Shown one piece after another: positions 36,182 through 44,788 of a stretch of DNA of 61,798 nt (the first letter of the stretch is position 1; every line of letters begins with the position of its first letter). The notes under the pieces are model-generated. The model was given only the letters and a program-made list of their open reading frames with translations, was not told where the DNA came from and ran no database searches. Source of the stretch: Paracoccaceae bacterium (GTDB lineage: Bacteria; Pseudomonadota; Alphaproteobacteria; Rhodobacterales; Rhodobacteraceae); assembly GCA_947504705.1 (NCBI GenBank), contig CANNIA010000019.1:1-61798 (forward strand). Reading direction: 5' to 3'. Both the position numbers and the translations under genes were made by a program.

Positions 36182-37213
36182 ATGACCCAGATTTCCCTTG
36201 GCCTGGATACGTTCGGCGATGTCACTCTTGGCCCGGATGGCAAGCCGCAAAACATGGACCGCGTCTTGCGCGAAGTCTTGGACCAAGCCACACTTGCCGA
36301 CGAAATCGGCATTGATTTCATTGGCTTGGGTGAACACCACCGCGCCGATTTCGCGATCTCGGCCCCCGAAATCGTGCTGGCCGCCATCGCAGGCCGGACC
36401 TACCGGATCAAGCTGGGCACTGCCGTGACCGTGCTGTCCACCGACGATCCGGTCCGGGTCTTCCAGCGTTTTTCCACCCTGAACGCGCTGTCGAACGGCC
36501 GGGCCGAACCGATCCTCGGGCGCGGGTCGTTTACCGAAAGTTACCCTTTGTTCGGCCAAGATCTGCAGGATTACGACCGGCTCTTCGAAGAACGCCTTGA
36601 TATCTTTGCCAAACTCCTCCGTGACCCTCGGATCACCTGGTCCGGTGAGACCCGCAGCCCTTTGAATAACCAGCAGGTTTTCCCACCGCTTGGCCAACCT
36701 ATGACCGTCTGGGTCGGCGTTGGCGGCAGCCCTGAAAGCGTGGTGAGGGTCGTCCGCCAAGACCTCCAACTGATGCTCGCCATCATCGGCGGCGATGCCA
36801 TGCGCTTTGCGCCCTACATCGACCTTTACCACCGCGCCTGCGCCCAGCTTGGCAAACCGGTGCGCGACATCGGCGTCCATTCCCCCGGCTTTGTCGCGGA
36901 AACCGATGAAATCGCTCAGGAAAAGCTCTGGCCTCACTACGCCGACATGTTCGGCCGCATCGGCCGCGAACGCGGCTGGCCCCCGGTCACCAAGGACCGC
37001 TACCTTAACGAGGTCCACCACGGAGCGCTTTATGTGGGCAGCCCCGAGACTGTCGCGCGCAAGATTGTCAAGACAATCCAAGGTCTTGGCATCCAGCGCT
37101 TTGACATGAAATACTCGACCGGCCCGGTCCCGCACAGCGACCTGATGGCCTGCCTGAAGCTTTATGGCGAGAAGGTCATCCCCATGGTGCGCGACATGCT
37201 GGCTGGCGGCTGA
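36182..37213 (+). CDS. LLM-class flavin-dependent oxidoreductase
   Basis: A 343-residue luciferase-like monooxygenase-fold protein. The signatures are SLGLDTFGD, IDFIGLGEHHRADFAISAP (substrate and flavin loops), RIKLGTAVTVLSTDDPVRVFQ and the NGRAEPILGRGSFTESYPLFG strand. Substrate is unknown; this subgroup is usually noted as putative monooxygenase. AAAGGAG lies 7 nt before the ATG at 36182. It converges on trhO across a palindromic spacer. Confidence 0.9.
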   Translation: MTQISLGLDTFGDVTLGPDGKPQNMDRVLREVLDQATLADEIGIDFIGLGEHHRADFAISAPEIVLAAIAGRTYRIKLGTAVTVLSTDDPVRVFQRFSTLNALSNGRAEPILGRGSFTESYPLFGQDLQDYDRLFEERLDIFAKLLRDPRITWSGETRSPLNNQQVFPPLGQPMTVWVGVGGSPESVVRVVRQDLQLMLAIIGGDAMRFAPYIDLYHRACAQLGKPVRDIGVHSPGFVAETDEIAQEKLWPHYADMFGRIGRERGWPPVTKDRYLNEVHHGALYVGSPETVARKIVKTIQGLGIQRFDMKYSTGPVPHSDLMACLKLYGEKVIPMVRDMLAGG

Positions 37214-37221
37214 CGCAAAGC

Positions 37222-37259
37222 AAGGTGGGCAATATTGCCCATCTTACCTGACCCACCTT
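37222..37259. repeat. Palindromic spacer between LLM and trhO genes
   Basis: Perfect palindrome GGGCAATATTGCCC (37227-37240) nested in AAGGTGGG...CCCACCTT (37222-37259). A related copy, GGCAATACTGCCC followed by AACTTAC, occurs at 14066-14085. This looks like a dispersed palindromic repeat that also acts as a bidirectional terminator. Confidence 0.6.
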
Positions 37260-38160
37260 ACGCCCCCAGATGCGGCTCGCCCCGCTTGGACGCAAGCTCC
37301 ATCTGCCGCTGCCGTTCGCGAAACCGCCCGCGGTCCGCAGCCGAGTATTCCCCCAAGCAGGCCGGGCAGGCGACGCCCTCTTCAAACCCCGTTTGCGCCC
37401 GGTCTTCCGGCGTCACCGGCCTTCGGCAGGCCCCACACGAAGTAAATCCGCCGGGTTGCAGCCCATGGCCAACCGACACCCGGTCATCAAAGACAAAGCA
37501 CTGCCCCTGCCACAGGCTCTCTGCCTCGGGCACATCTTCCAGATATTTCAGGATCCCGCCCTTCAGGTGATAGACCTCGTTAAGCCCTTGCCCCAGAAGG
37601 TAATTCGTCGACTTCTCGCAACGGACGCCGCCAGTGCAGAACATTGCGATCCTCTTGCCCGCGAACTCCTGCCGGTGTGCCTGCCACCAATCAGGAAACT
37701 CGCCAAAGGCCCGGGTCTTGGGGTCAACCGCACCCTTGAACGTGCCAATCGCCACTTCGTAGTCGTTCCGGGTATCAATCACCACCGTATCCGGATCCGC
37801 GATCAGCGCGTTCCACTCCCGCGCCGAGACATAGTTCCCAACCCGCGCCAAAGGGTCGACATCCGGCTGGCCCATCGTCACGATTTCACGCTTCAGCTTC
37901 ACCTTCATCCGCCCGAACGGCATCTCTTCGGCGAAACTTTCCTTCCACTCCAACCCCTCACACCCCGGCAACGCCCGGATGGCGGCAAGCACTGCATCAA
38001 TCCCGTCGCGCGTCCCGGCAATGGTGCCGTTGATCCCTTCCCGCGCCATAAGAAGCGAGCCTTTGACGCCATGCGAAACGCAGGTCTCCACCAGCCCCGG
38101 CTTCAAGGCAGCGGGGTCCGGGAACCGGGTGAACTGATAAAGGGCGACGACGGTGATCAT
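37258..38160 (-). CDS. trhO: tRNA uridine(34) hydroxylase TrhO (rhodanese family)
   Basis: A 300-residue UPF0176/YceA protein that hydroxylates wobble uridine-34 with oxygen. The N-terminal ferredoxin-like domain (FTRFPDPAALK, GSLLMAREGINGTIAGT) precedes a rhodanese domain with IDTRNDYEVAIGTFKGAVDP and the active loop FCTGGVRCEKS. A cysteine-rich end (SCGACRRPV, GVACPACLGEY) is normal for the family. ATG at 38158-38160; the longer frame upstream is not credible. Convergent with the LLM gene. Confidence 0.93.
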   Translation of the reverse strand: MITVVALYQFTRFPDPAALKPGLVETCVSHGVKGSLLMAREGINGTIAGTRDGIDAVLAAIRALPGCEGLEWKESFAEEMPFGRMKVKLKREIVTMGQPDVDPLARVGNYVSAREWNALIADPDTVVIDTRNDYEVAIGTFKGAVDPKTRAFGEFPDWWQAHRQEFAGKRIAMFCTGGVRCEKSTNYLLGQGLNEVYHLKGGILKYLEDVPEAESLWQGQCFVFDDRVSVGHGLQPGGFTSCGACRRPVTPEDRAQTGFEEGVACPACLGEYSAADRGRFRERQRQMELASKRGEPHLGA

Positions 38161-38260
38161 GCCCCCCCTTTGCGCCGAACACCGGTAATTTTCAAGCACT
38201 TCGCTTGACGCGAGGTGCAGCGACCCCTTACCCAAGGGGAAAGACCAAAGGGAGGCCGCG

Positions 38261-38869
38261 ATGAAGCCTGCAAGCGAAGCCCTGATCGTGATCGACGTGC
38301 AGAATGATTTCTGCCCCGGCGGCGCGCTCGCCGTGGCAGGGGGCGATGAAATCATCAGCCGGATCAACAGGTTGATGGCAGACTTCCAGACCGTTGTCCT
38401 GACGCAGGACTGGCACCCGGCCAACCATGCCTCTTTCGCGGCGAACTACCCCGGAGCCGCCCCCTTTAGCCTGACCCAAATGCCCTATGGCCCGCAGGTC
38501 CTGTGGCCCACCCATTGCGTGCAGGGCACGGGTGGGGCGGCCTTCCACAAGGACCTGCGCACCGACCCCGCGCAACTGGTGATCCGCAAGGGCTTTCGGC
38601 CCGAGATCGACAGCTATTCTGCCTTCTTCGAAAACGATCGGACCACTGCGACCGGGCTGGACGGATACTTGCGCAATCGCGGGATTACCTCGGTCATTTT
38701 GGTCGGCCTCGCCACCGACTACTGCGTCGCCTATTCGGCGCTTGATGCCGCACGGCTGGGGTACAAGGCCACCGTGCTAGAAGGGGCTTGCCGGGCGATT
38801 GACCTGAACGGATCGCTTGCCCAGGCTCGCGACCTTATGCGTGCGGCTGGCGTCGCGCTGGAGGCCTGA
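38261..38869 (+). CDS. pncA: Nicotinamidase PncA
   Basis: A 202-residue isochorismatase-fold amidase that hydrolyses nicotinamide to nicotinate. The catalytic triad is Asp12 (VIDVQNDFCPGGAL), Lys110 (VIRKGF) and Cys155 (LATDYCV). Metal ligands are Asp50, His52 and His56 in QDWHPANH. It is followed 3 nt later by pncB, so both salvage steps are co-expressed. Confidence 0.95.
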   Translation: MKPASEALIVIDVQNDFCPGGALAVAGGDEIISRINRLMADFQTVVLTQDWHPANHASFAANYPGAAPFSLTQMPYGPQVLWPTHCVQGTGGAAFHKDLRTDPAQLVIRKGFRPEIDSYSAFFENDRTTATGLDGYLRNRGITSVILVGLATDYCVAYSALDAARLGYKATVLEGACRAIDLNGSLAQARDLMRAAGVALEA

Positions 38870-38872
38870 CTC

Positions 38873-40162
38873 TTGGATATTGCAACCCGCGTCTGGGACC
38901 ACAAGTGGAAGATCGACCCCATCGTGCGGTCGCTGATCGACACCGACTTTTACAAGCTGTTGATGTGTCAGTCGATTTTCCGAAACAAGCCCAAGACCAA
39001 CGTGGTCTTCAGCCTGATCAACCGGTCCTCCAAGGTTCGCTTGGCCGAGATCATCGACGAAGGCGAACTTCGCGAACAGCTGGACCATGTACGCACAATC
39101 TCCTTGGCGCGGGGCGAAAGCACTTGGCTGCGCGGCAACACATTCTACGGCAAGCGCCAGATGTTTCGCCCGGATTTCATGGAGTGGTTCGAGGGCCTGC
39201 GCCTGCCCGCCTATCATCTGGAAAAGCGGGACGGCCAGTTCGAGCTGACTTTCGAAGGCGCCTGGCCCGAGGTAATGCTGTGGGAAATCCCGGCCCTTGC
39301 CATTCTGATGGAACTGCGCAGCCGGGCGGTTCTGGACCACATGGGCAAGTTCGAATTGCAGGTGCTTTACGCCCGCGCGATGACCCGCGCCTGGGAGAAG
39401 ATCGAGCGGCTGAAGAAGATCGACGGGCTAAAGATCGCTGATTTCGGCACGCGGCGGCGGCACGGGTTCCTGTGGCAGGACTGGGCGGTTCAGGCGATGC
39501 AGGAGGGGCTGGGCTCGAAATTCATCGGCACCTCGAACTGCCGCATCGCCATGCGCCGGGATATCGAGGCGATTGGGACGAACGCCCATGAATTGCCCAT
39601 GGTTTACAGTGCTTTGGCCGATACCGACGCCGAGTTGAAACAGGCCCCCTATCAGGTTCTGGCCGACTGGCAGGATGAACATGAGGGCAATCTGCGGATC
39701 ATTCTGCCCGACACCTATGGCACCGAAGGCTTCCTTCGCAACGCGCCGGACTGGCTGGCGGGCTGGACCGGGATCCGGATTGACTCAGGTGATCCGGCCA
39801 AGGGGGCCGAAACCGCAATCCACTGGTGGCAAGAGCGTGGAGAAGACCCGCGCGAGAAGCTCGTGATCTTCTCGGACGGGTTGGACGTCGACCAGATCGA
39901 GGCGCTGCATGCCCAGTTCCACGGCCGGGTGAAAGTGTCCTTCGGCTGGGGGACGATGCTGACGAATGACTTCCGGGGGCTGGTCCCGGATGACGCACTG
40001 GCCCCGTTCAGCCTGGTCTGCAAGGCGCTGTCGGCGAACGGGCGGCCCACGGTCAAGCTGTCCGACAACCCGGCCAAGGCGATGGGGCCAAAGGACGAGA
40101 TCGAACGCTACAAGCGGGTGTTCGGCCTGGGCGCGCAAGAGGCGCAGGCGGTCGCGGTTTAA
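38873..40162 (+). CDS. pncB: Nicotinate phosphoribosyltransferase PncB
   Basis: A 429-residue enzyme making nicotinate mononucleotide from nicotinate and PRPP. Motifs are SLIDTDFYKLLMCQSIF at the N-terminus, the DFGTRRRHGFLWQ catalytic His-containing loop, and IRIDSGDP plus SFGWGTMLTNDF for PRPP and phosphate. The apparent start is TTG at 38873, 3 nt after the pncA stop; translation is probably coupled. It ends 4 bp into the convergent phosphotransferase gene. Confidence 0.95.
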   Translation: MDIATRVWDHKWKIDPIVRSLIDTDFYKLLMCQSIFRNKPKTNVVFSLINRSSKVRLAEIIDEGELREQLDHVRTISLARGESTWLRGNTFYGKRQMFRPDFMEWFEGLRLPAYHLEKRDGQFELTFEGAWPEVMLWEIPALAILMELRSRAVLDHMGKFELQVLYARAMTRAWEKIERLKKIDGLKIADFGTRRRHGFLWQDWAVQAMQEGLGSKFIGTSNCRIAMRRDIEAIGTNAHELPMVYSALADTDAELKQAPYQVLADWQDEHEGNLRIILPDTYGTEGFLRNAPDWLAGWTGIRIDSGDPAKGAETAIHWWQERGEDPREKLVIFSDGLDVDQIEALHAQFHGRVKVSFGWGTMLTNDFRGLVPDDALAPFSLVCKALSANGRPTVKLSDNPAKAMGPKDEIERYKRVFGLGAQEAQAVAV

Positions 40163-41064
40163 CCCAATACCCGCTCGGCGCAGGCGACCGCACGGGCAAG
40201 GTGGCTTTTGTGGATCGGATCATCAGGCTGCAACCGCGGCATGGTCCAGCCGACCGAAGCCATGGTCCGCGCCATCGTGAAGGCATCGACCATCGCGCGG
40301 TCGGTCGTTCCATAGCCCGACATCAATGCCTGACGCAACGCAGGGAATTCCGGCAGGGCAAGGACCTGCACCAACGCGGTGCCAAGATCATACAGCCGGA
40401 AGCCATAACCACTGTCGTCGAAATCGATCAATGAAACCGAACCATCGTTCACCAATACGTTCTCGCGTAGGACATCGGCGTGAATCAAGCCGGTTTCACC
40501 CCCGGTCAGGCGTTCGCGCAAGGCGTCTCTGGCCCGGATCAGAACCTGACGCTGGTCGGGGCTGGCAGCGGGATGGTCCCAGAACCGACCCCAGAACGGG
40601 GCTTCACCCACCAACCCGTCGCGGTCCCAGCGCGGTCGGGTAAAGCCCTGCGGCAGGGTCAGGTCATCGGTCACCCGATGCAGGCGAAACAGAAGCGCGC
40701 CCAGACTATGGTAAAGGTCGACAACTTCGGAAACCGGACGCGCGAAGGGCTGGCCCGCTTCGCCCAAAGCCTCGCCCTCCATCCAGCTGATCGCCGAGGC
40801 GTGGCGGCCATCATCCAACGGGATCAGCAAGCGCCCGTCCTGCGCCGCCAGTGCCTTGGGGATCGGCAGGCCCGCCGCGGCCAGTTCGGCGCACCACCAT
40901 AGCTCTGAGCCAATGGCATCCGCCGACTGATACCCCGCCCTGTGCAGCCGCAGGGCCGCGCGGCCAGACGGCAAAGCCATCTCGTAGACATGATTTTCCC
41001 GGTCGCGCAGGGTGCGGGAGATGCGCCCGCCCCAATGGCTGGCCGCAGCCTCAGCCGGGGTCAT
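40159..41064 (-). CDS. Aminoglycoside phosphotransferase-like kinase (APH family)
   Basis: A 301-residue kinase-like protein. The catalytic loop LIHADVLRENVLV (HxDxxxxN) and the DFDD metal motif are intact. N-terminal RENHVYEMALPSGRAALRLHR binds nucleotide. The subgroup is related to homoserine kinase II and choline kinases; no antibiotic context is present, so a metabolic small molecule is the likely substrate. Its start overlaps the stop of arfB (ATGA at 41061-41064). Confidence 0.85.
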   Translation of the reverse strand: MTPAEAAASHWGGRISRTLRDRENHVYEMALPSGRAALRLHRAGYQSADAIGSELWWCAELAAAGLPIPKALAAQDGRLLIPLDDGRHASAISWMEGEALGEAGQPFARPVSEVVDLYHSLGALLFRLHRVTDDLTLPQGFTRPRWDRDGLVGEAPFWGRFWDHPAASPDQRQVLIRARDALRERLTGGETGLIHADVLRENVLVNDGSVSLIDFDDSGYGFRLYDLGTALVQVLALPEFPALRQALMSGYGTTDRAMVDAFTMARTMASVGWTMPRLQPDDPIHKSHLARAVACAERVLG

Positions 41065-41483
41065 TCCTCGCCCTCAACCTTGCCGCGCAGGGTTTTCACC
41101 TCGCCCCGCTGGGTCTTGGCGGCAATGCGGCGGCGTTGGCTGCCAAGGGTGGGCTTCGTCGCAATCCGACGCTTGGGGGCGACCAACGCCTGCCGGATCA
41201 GCTCGGCCAGCCGTTCCCGTGCGATCTCGCGGTTCTGGGCCTGGCTGCGGGTGTCTTCGACCTGAATCACCAAGGCCCCCTCATTCGTCCAGCGCCGCCC
41301 GGCCAGCCGCTTCAGCCGCGCCTTGACCGCAGCCGTCAGGTTTGGCGACCGCTCGGCCTCGAACCGCAATTCGACGGCGGTCGAGACCTTGTTGACGTTC
41401 TGCCCCCCCGGCCCCGAGGCACGCATGAAGCTTTCCGACAATTCCCAGTCGGCGATCATGATGGTTTCGGTGACATGCAGCAT
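41061..41483 (-). CDS. arfB: Peptidyl-tRNA hydrolase ArfB (YaeJ)
   Basis: A 140-residue release-factor-like protein that frees peptide from stalled ribosomes. GGQ at residues 26-28 lies in ASGPGGQNVNKVST. The basic C-terminal tail (RRIAAKTQRGEVKTLRGKV) enters the empty mRNA channel. The length matches E. coli YaeJ (140). It overlaps the kinase gene by 4 bp and is translationally coupled to it. Confidence 0.93.
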   Translation of the reverse strand: MLHVTETIMIADWELSESFMRASGPGGQNVNKVSTAVELRFEAERSPNLTAAVKARLKRLAGRRWTNEGALVIQVEDTRSQAQNREIARERLAELIRQALVAPKRRIATKPTLGSQRRRIAAKTQRGEVKTLRGKVEGEE

Positions 41484-41504
41484 ATGGGCAAACTATTCGG
41501 GCGC

Positions 41505-41543
41505 GGGCAAAAGAGAAAGGGCTGCCGTTGGGGGCAACCCTTT
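41505..41543 (-). terminator. Strong terminator downstream of the 18-codon ORF
   Basis: Minus strand: AAAGGG, TGCC, loop, GGCA, CCCTTT with one mismatch, followed by CTCTTTTG. It lies 72 nt beyond the stop of the 18-codon ORF and 20 nt before the arfB start, so it closes a separate transcript. Confidence 0.8.
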
Positions 41544-41614
41544 CCGAGATCTAAGGAGATGGGCCAGTTAGGGCATCCAAATCCAATCGGTGGTTTATCT
41601 TCCAGGGGCTGCCC

Positions 41615-41671
41615 TTAGAAAATACGCCTCCCGACTGTCCCGACACCTCTCTCCAATATCACTCTAGACAC
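41615..41671 (-). CDS. Candidate 18-residue peptide with perfect Shine-Dalgarno
   Basis: GTG at 41669-41671 is followed by 18 codons (MSRVILERGVGTVGRRIF) and TAA. AAAGGAGGTGATCC (41673-41686) precedes it, pairing fully with the 16S rRNA 3' tail, at 7-nt spacing from GGAGG. A TTGACA-like hexamer at 41731-41736 and an inverted repeat ACACA-GATTT-TGTGT lie upstream, and a strong terminator lies downstream. The RNA would be about 190 nt. It could be a leader peptide, a small regulatory RNA that uses an SD, or a short functional peptide. Confidence 0.5.
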   Translation of the reverse strand: MSRVILERGVGTVGRRIF

Positions 41672-41742
41672 TGGATCACCTCCTTTCAAAATGGTTGCCG
41701 ATAGAGGGAGCGTGACACAGATTTTGTGTTTGTCAAAACAAT

Positions 41743-42363
41743 TTACGCTACCCGTGCGACAAGCTTTCTGACCGCCAGCCGAAACGGCATCAGCGCGAAG
41801 ATGGCGAGGAGAAGTTTGACGGTCCAGTCGCCCAAGGCAAGCGAGACCCAGAACGGAGCTTCGGGTCCGACGCCCAGAAGCGGGGTCGGAACGGTGGCCC
41901 AAGAGACATCATTGCCGGGTTCAAGGAAGGTTAGCGCGGCGGAAAAGGCGACGGCGAAGAAGACCGCCGTATCCAGGGTCGAGGAGATCCAAGGGGAGAT
42001 CAGTGGCGCTTTCCACCACAGCCCATTGCGGAACTGGTTGAAGACGGCGATGTCCAGAAGCTGGGCGCAAAGGAACGCAAGACCCGAGCCAAGGGCGACG
42101 CGGAACGTAACCAGCGGGCCGAACTCGCCCATGATCTGCGTGCCGATGAAGGAACAGACGATCCCGGTGACAAAGCCCACAAACACGATCTTGCGGGCGG
42201 CGGTGGGGCCATCCAGCCGGTTGGCGATCTCGGTCACCAGAAACGAGAATGGATAGGTCAAGGCACCCCAAGTCAGGAAGGCGCCAAGCGGATATTGGAC
42301 AAGGATGTTCGAGGTGACGACGATCACCGTCATGGCAATGACGCCAGGAAGCAGGAAGCGCAT
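41743..42363 (-). CDS. Queuosine-precursor transporter family (VUT/YhhQ) protein
   Basis: A 206-residue integral membrane protein with about six helices. Family features: SNILVQYPLGAFLTWGALTYPFSFL near the N-terminus and the DIAVFNQFRNGLWWKAP loop; ISPWISSTLDTAVFFA is conserved. YhhQ/QPTR proteins import queuosine precursors. No preQ1 riboswitch is recognisable in the 99-bp leader. ATG at 42361-42363 was taken because the hydrophobic N-terminus starts there; no clear SD. A hairpin in the leader (GCCCGCG/CGCGGGC) probably ends mepA transcription. Confidence 0.83.
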   Translation of the reverse strand: MRFLLPGVIAMTVIVVTSNILVQYPLGAFLTWGALTYPFSFLVTEIANRLDGPTAARKIVFVGFVTGIVCSFIGTQIMGEFGPLVTFRVALGSGLAFLCAQLLDIAVFNQFRNGLWWKAPLISPWISSTLDTAVFFAVAFSAALTFLEPGNDVSWATVPTPLLGVGPEAPFWVSLALGDWTVKLLLAIFALMPFRLAVRKLVARVA

Positions 42364-42462
42364 GAATGATACCGTTTTGGCAAGGTTGCGGGAACTTGGC
42401 CCCCGAACCAAGCGGCCCGCGGGACGGGCGCGGGCTATACCGACCGTGCGCGGCTGTCAACC

Positions 42463-43359
42463 TCAGTCCGAGTCCAGCACAGCCTGACACTGGTTCGGCA
42501 GGTCCGCCATGGTGAACTCGCGCGGGCCCTTCTTCTTGGGCTCTTCCTCGTCCTTGGGCTTTTTCTTGCCGTCGTCCTTGGGCGGATCAAGGTAGTCGGT
42601 TACCCACCACATCAGCGTCTCGTCGCAACCATCACCGCCATTCGACAGGTCGGACACCGTTGGTGTTTGAGTTTCGCACAGGGTCGCGCCCTTGGGACAT
42701 TTCAGGCGGACGTGGAAATGGTCATCGTGGCCATAGATCGGCCGGATTTTCTGCAGCCACTTCCTGTCTTTGCGCTTGGCGGTCTTGCACATCTCGATCT
42801 TGACCGCCGCCGCCACGAATATCCGGTCGACGCGGGGGTCTAGGGCAGCCGCTTTCAAAAGCTCTCGGTGGACGCTGGTCCAGTTCTCGGTCACCGATTT
42901 CTGGTCGGCCGATCGCACCGAATTGGCGCTGATCATTTCACGGTCAGCTTCAGTCAGGGTCAGGCTGGAGGGGGGCAGATACCAGATATCGACATCCAGC
43001 CCGATCTGGTGGCTGGCATGGCCGCTGGTCATCGGCCCGCCGCGCGGTTGGCTCATGTCGCCGATGTAAAGGCCCTTGCCAAAGCCGATGTCGCGCGCCG
43101 TGACCGACAGGTCGATCAGGAACTGCACAAGGTCGGGCTGTCCATAATGGCGGTTCCGGGACAGCCGCATCGCTTGCCAAGTGTCTCCGCTTTCGGGCAG
43201 TTCGACCATCCCGGCCCCACAGCCCTTGGCATAAGAGCCGATTGGCATTGGGTCTTGCGCGGACGGCGTCGTCATCGCGCCGAAAAGCTGGTTGGCAAGA
43301 TCCTCGGCAGCAACGGGCGCGGCAAGGCAGAGGGTTAGGAACAGGGCACGGGCAAACAT
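42463..43359 (-). CDS. mepA: Penicillin-insensitive murein endopeptidase MepA
   Basis: A 298-residue periplasmic LAS-type metallopeptidase cleaving D-Ala-mDAP cross-links. Signal peptide MFARALFLTLCLAAPVAA. Zinc and catalytic residues are in GGPMTSGHASHQIGLDVDIW and YGHDDHFHVRL. The C-terminal tail carries a Lys/Asp-rich, disordered insert (KDDGKKKPKDEEEPKKK). The ATG shares one base with the stop of the MFS gene (TGATG at 43357-43361), so translation is coupled. Confidence 0.93.
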   Translation of the reverse strand: MFARALFLTLCLAAPVAAEDLANQLFGAMTTPSAQDPMPIGSYAKGCGAGMVELPESGDTWQAMRLSRNRHYGQPDLVQFLIDLSVTARDIGFGKGLYIGDMSQPRGGPMTSGHASHQIGLDVDIWYLPPSSLTLTEADREMISANSVRSADQKSVTENWTSVHRELLKAAALDPRVDRIFVAAAVKIEMCKTAKRKDRKWLQKIRPIYGHDDHFHVRLKCPKGATLCETQTPTVSDLSNGGDGCDETLMWWVTDYLDPPKDDGKKKPKDEEEPKKKGPREFTMADLPNQCQAVLDSD

Positions 43360-44729
43360 CAGGAAACCATCTCACCTTTGGGTTTGACCCAGATTAGCAG
43401 AACAAGACCGACCAGGAACAACAGGATGATCGGCGAAATCCCAAGGCGCGCACTTCCGCTGATCGTGGTGGCAATCGTGATCAGGGTGGGCGCAATGAAG
43501 CTGGTCACCTTGCCGGAAAGGGCGAAAAGGCCAAACGCCTCGGTCGCACGGTCAGGGGTGGTGTGGCGCAAGACCATGGTCCGGCTTGCCGCCTGCAACG
43601 GCCCTCCCGCCGCCCCGATCAGGCCGCCGCAGATGTAGAAAATGGTGTCCGGCGTGGTTGAGGCGCTGTCGAGTGCGATGCCCCAGACTTGGTCTCGGTC
43701 CATCCCGACGATGATTGCGCAAACGACCAACAGAACGACCAGCGCACCAACAATCACCGGCTTCGGTCCGAACCTTGCATCCAGCCGTCCACCGACCCAG
43801 CTTGCCACCATCGCCGTGACGCCGCCCAAAATGCCAAAAACTCCGATCTGGGTGATCGACCAGCCCAGCACGTTCGACGCATAGATCCCGCCAAAGGCAT
43901 AAATCCCGGTCAAGGCATCGCTGTAGGACAGCGCCGAGATCAGAAAACTGCGCAGGCTGCCGCGATAGCGCAGGCTTCGGATCGTGTCGCGCAGGCTGGC
44001 AAGGGCCGGACCAATACGCAGGGCCCCCGCCCCGCCAGGCGGCTCCCGCACCCACAAGGCAAAGGGGATCATGAAGACCATGAACCACAAAGCCGAGAAC
44101 GGGCCGACGAATCGGGTGCCCTCTCGCGCTTCGACGTCGAAGCCGAACAGCGGGTCGATCCCGATCAGGGTTTTCCCAGTGTCAGCATTGTCGGCAAACA
44201 GCGACAGCATGATGAACAGCGCCACCAGCCCGCCAAGATAGCCAAAGGCAAAGCCCGATCCGGAAAGCTTGCCGATGTCATCGCCCTCGGCCAGAGTTGG
44301 CATCAGTGCGTTGGTGAAGATCGTGGCAAACTCCATGCCGATCAGGCCGATCCCGAAGGAAATCGCGCCCCACTGCAGCATGCCAAGCTCGCCACCGGGG
44401 GCCACATACCAAAGGCACCAGGCCCCGAGCACATAGAAAACGGAAAAGCCCCAGACCCAGACCAACCGTCGCCCGGTCCCTTGGGCAACCGCCCCAAGGA
44501 TCGGGGCCATCGAGGCAATGATCAGCGAAAAGATCGCGTACCAAAAACCCCAAAGCGATTGGGCTGCCGCTTTGGCTGCCTCGGCTTCCAGGCCTTGGCC
44601 AAGGTAGTGGCCGCGCGCGATTTCGGCAAAGTAGGGGCCGAAGATGAAGGTCAGGAGTAGCGTGTTGTAAGGCTGGCTGGCCCAGTCAAAGAAATACCAG
44701 CCCCAGATCCGCTGTTTCGCGCTTGCCAT
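43359..44729 (-). CDS. MFS transporter (UMF1 family)
   Basis: A 456-residue transporter with about 12 membrane helices. It begins QRIWGWYFFDWASQPYNTLL, the UMF1/Atg22-like signature (YDWANSA-type). The sugar- or amino-acid-efflux-type motif ATEAFGLFALSGKVTSF lies near helix 11. The substrate is unknown. AAGGGGAC precedes ATG 44727-44729. It forms a leftward operon with mepA and perhaps the transporter gene at 41743. Confidence 0.87.
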   Translation of the reverse strand: MASAKQRIWGWYFFDWASQPYNTLLLTFIFGPYFAEIARGHYLGQGLEAEAAKAAAQSLWGFWYAIFSLIIASMAPILGAVAQGTGRRLVWVWGFSVFYVLGAWCLWYVAPGGELGMLQWGAISFGIGLIGMEFATIFTNALMPTLAEGDDIGKLSGSGFAFGYLGGLVALFIMLSLFADNADTGKTLIGIDPLFGFDVEAREGTRFVGPFSALWFMVFMIPFALWVREPPGGAGALRIGPALASLRDTIRSLRYRGSLRSFLISALSYSDALTGIYAFGGIYASNVLGWSITQIGVFGILGGVTAMVASWVGGRLDARFGPKPVIVGALVVLLVVCAIIVGMDRDQVWGIALDSASTTPDTIFYICGGLIGAAGGPLQAASRTMVLRHTTPDRATEAFGLFALSGKVTSFIAPTLITIATTISGSARLGISPIILLFLVGLVLLIWVKPKGEMVS

Positions 44730-44788
44730 GCCCGTCCCCTTGTTTTGCCCAAGTGAACCCGGAAACCCGACCCGGCGCAAGCCGGGGC

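Noticed and set aside
41671-41687. CTGGATCACCTCCTTTC on the plus strand, identical to the 16S rRNA 3' end
   Set aside because: Considered an rRNA fragment, but nothing upstream matches 16S helix 45. Better explained as the complement of a Shine-Dalgarno on the minus strand.
42364-42462. preQ1 riboswitch in the leader of the YhhQ-family gene
   Set aside because: No C-rich loop plus A-rich tail arrangement of preQ1-I and no other known preQ1 class pattern could be drawn.
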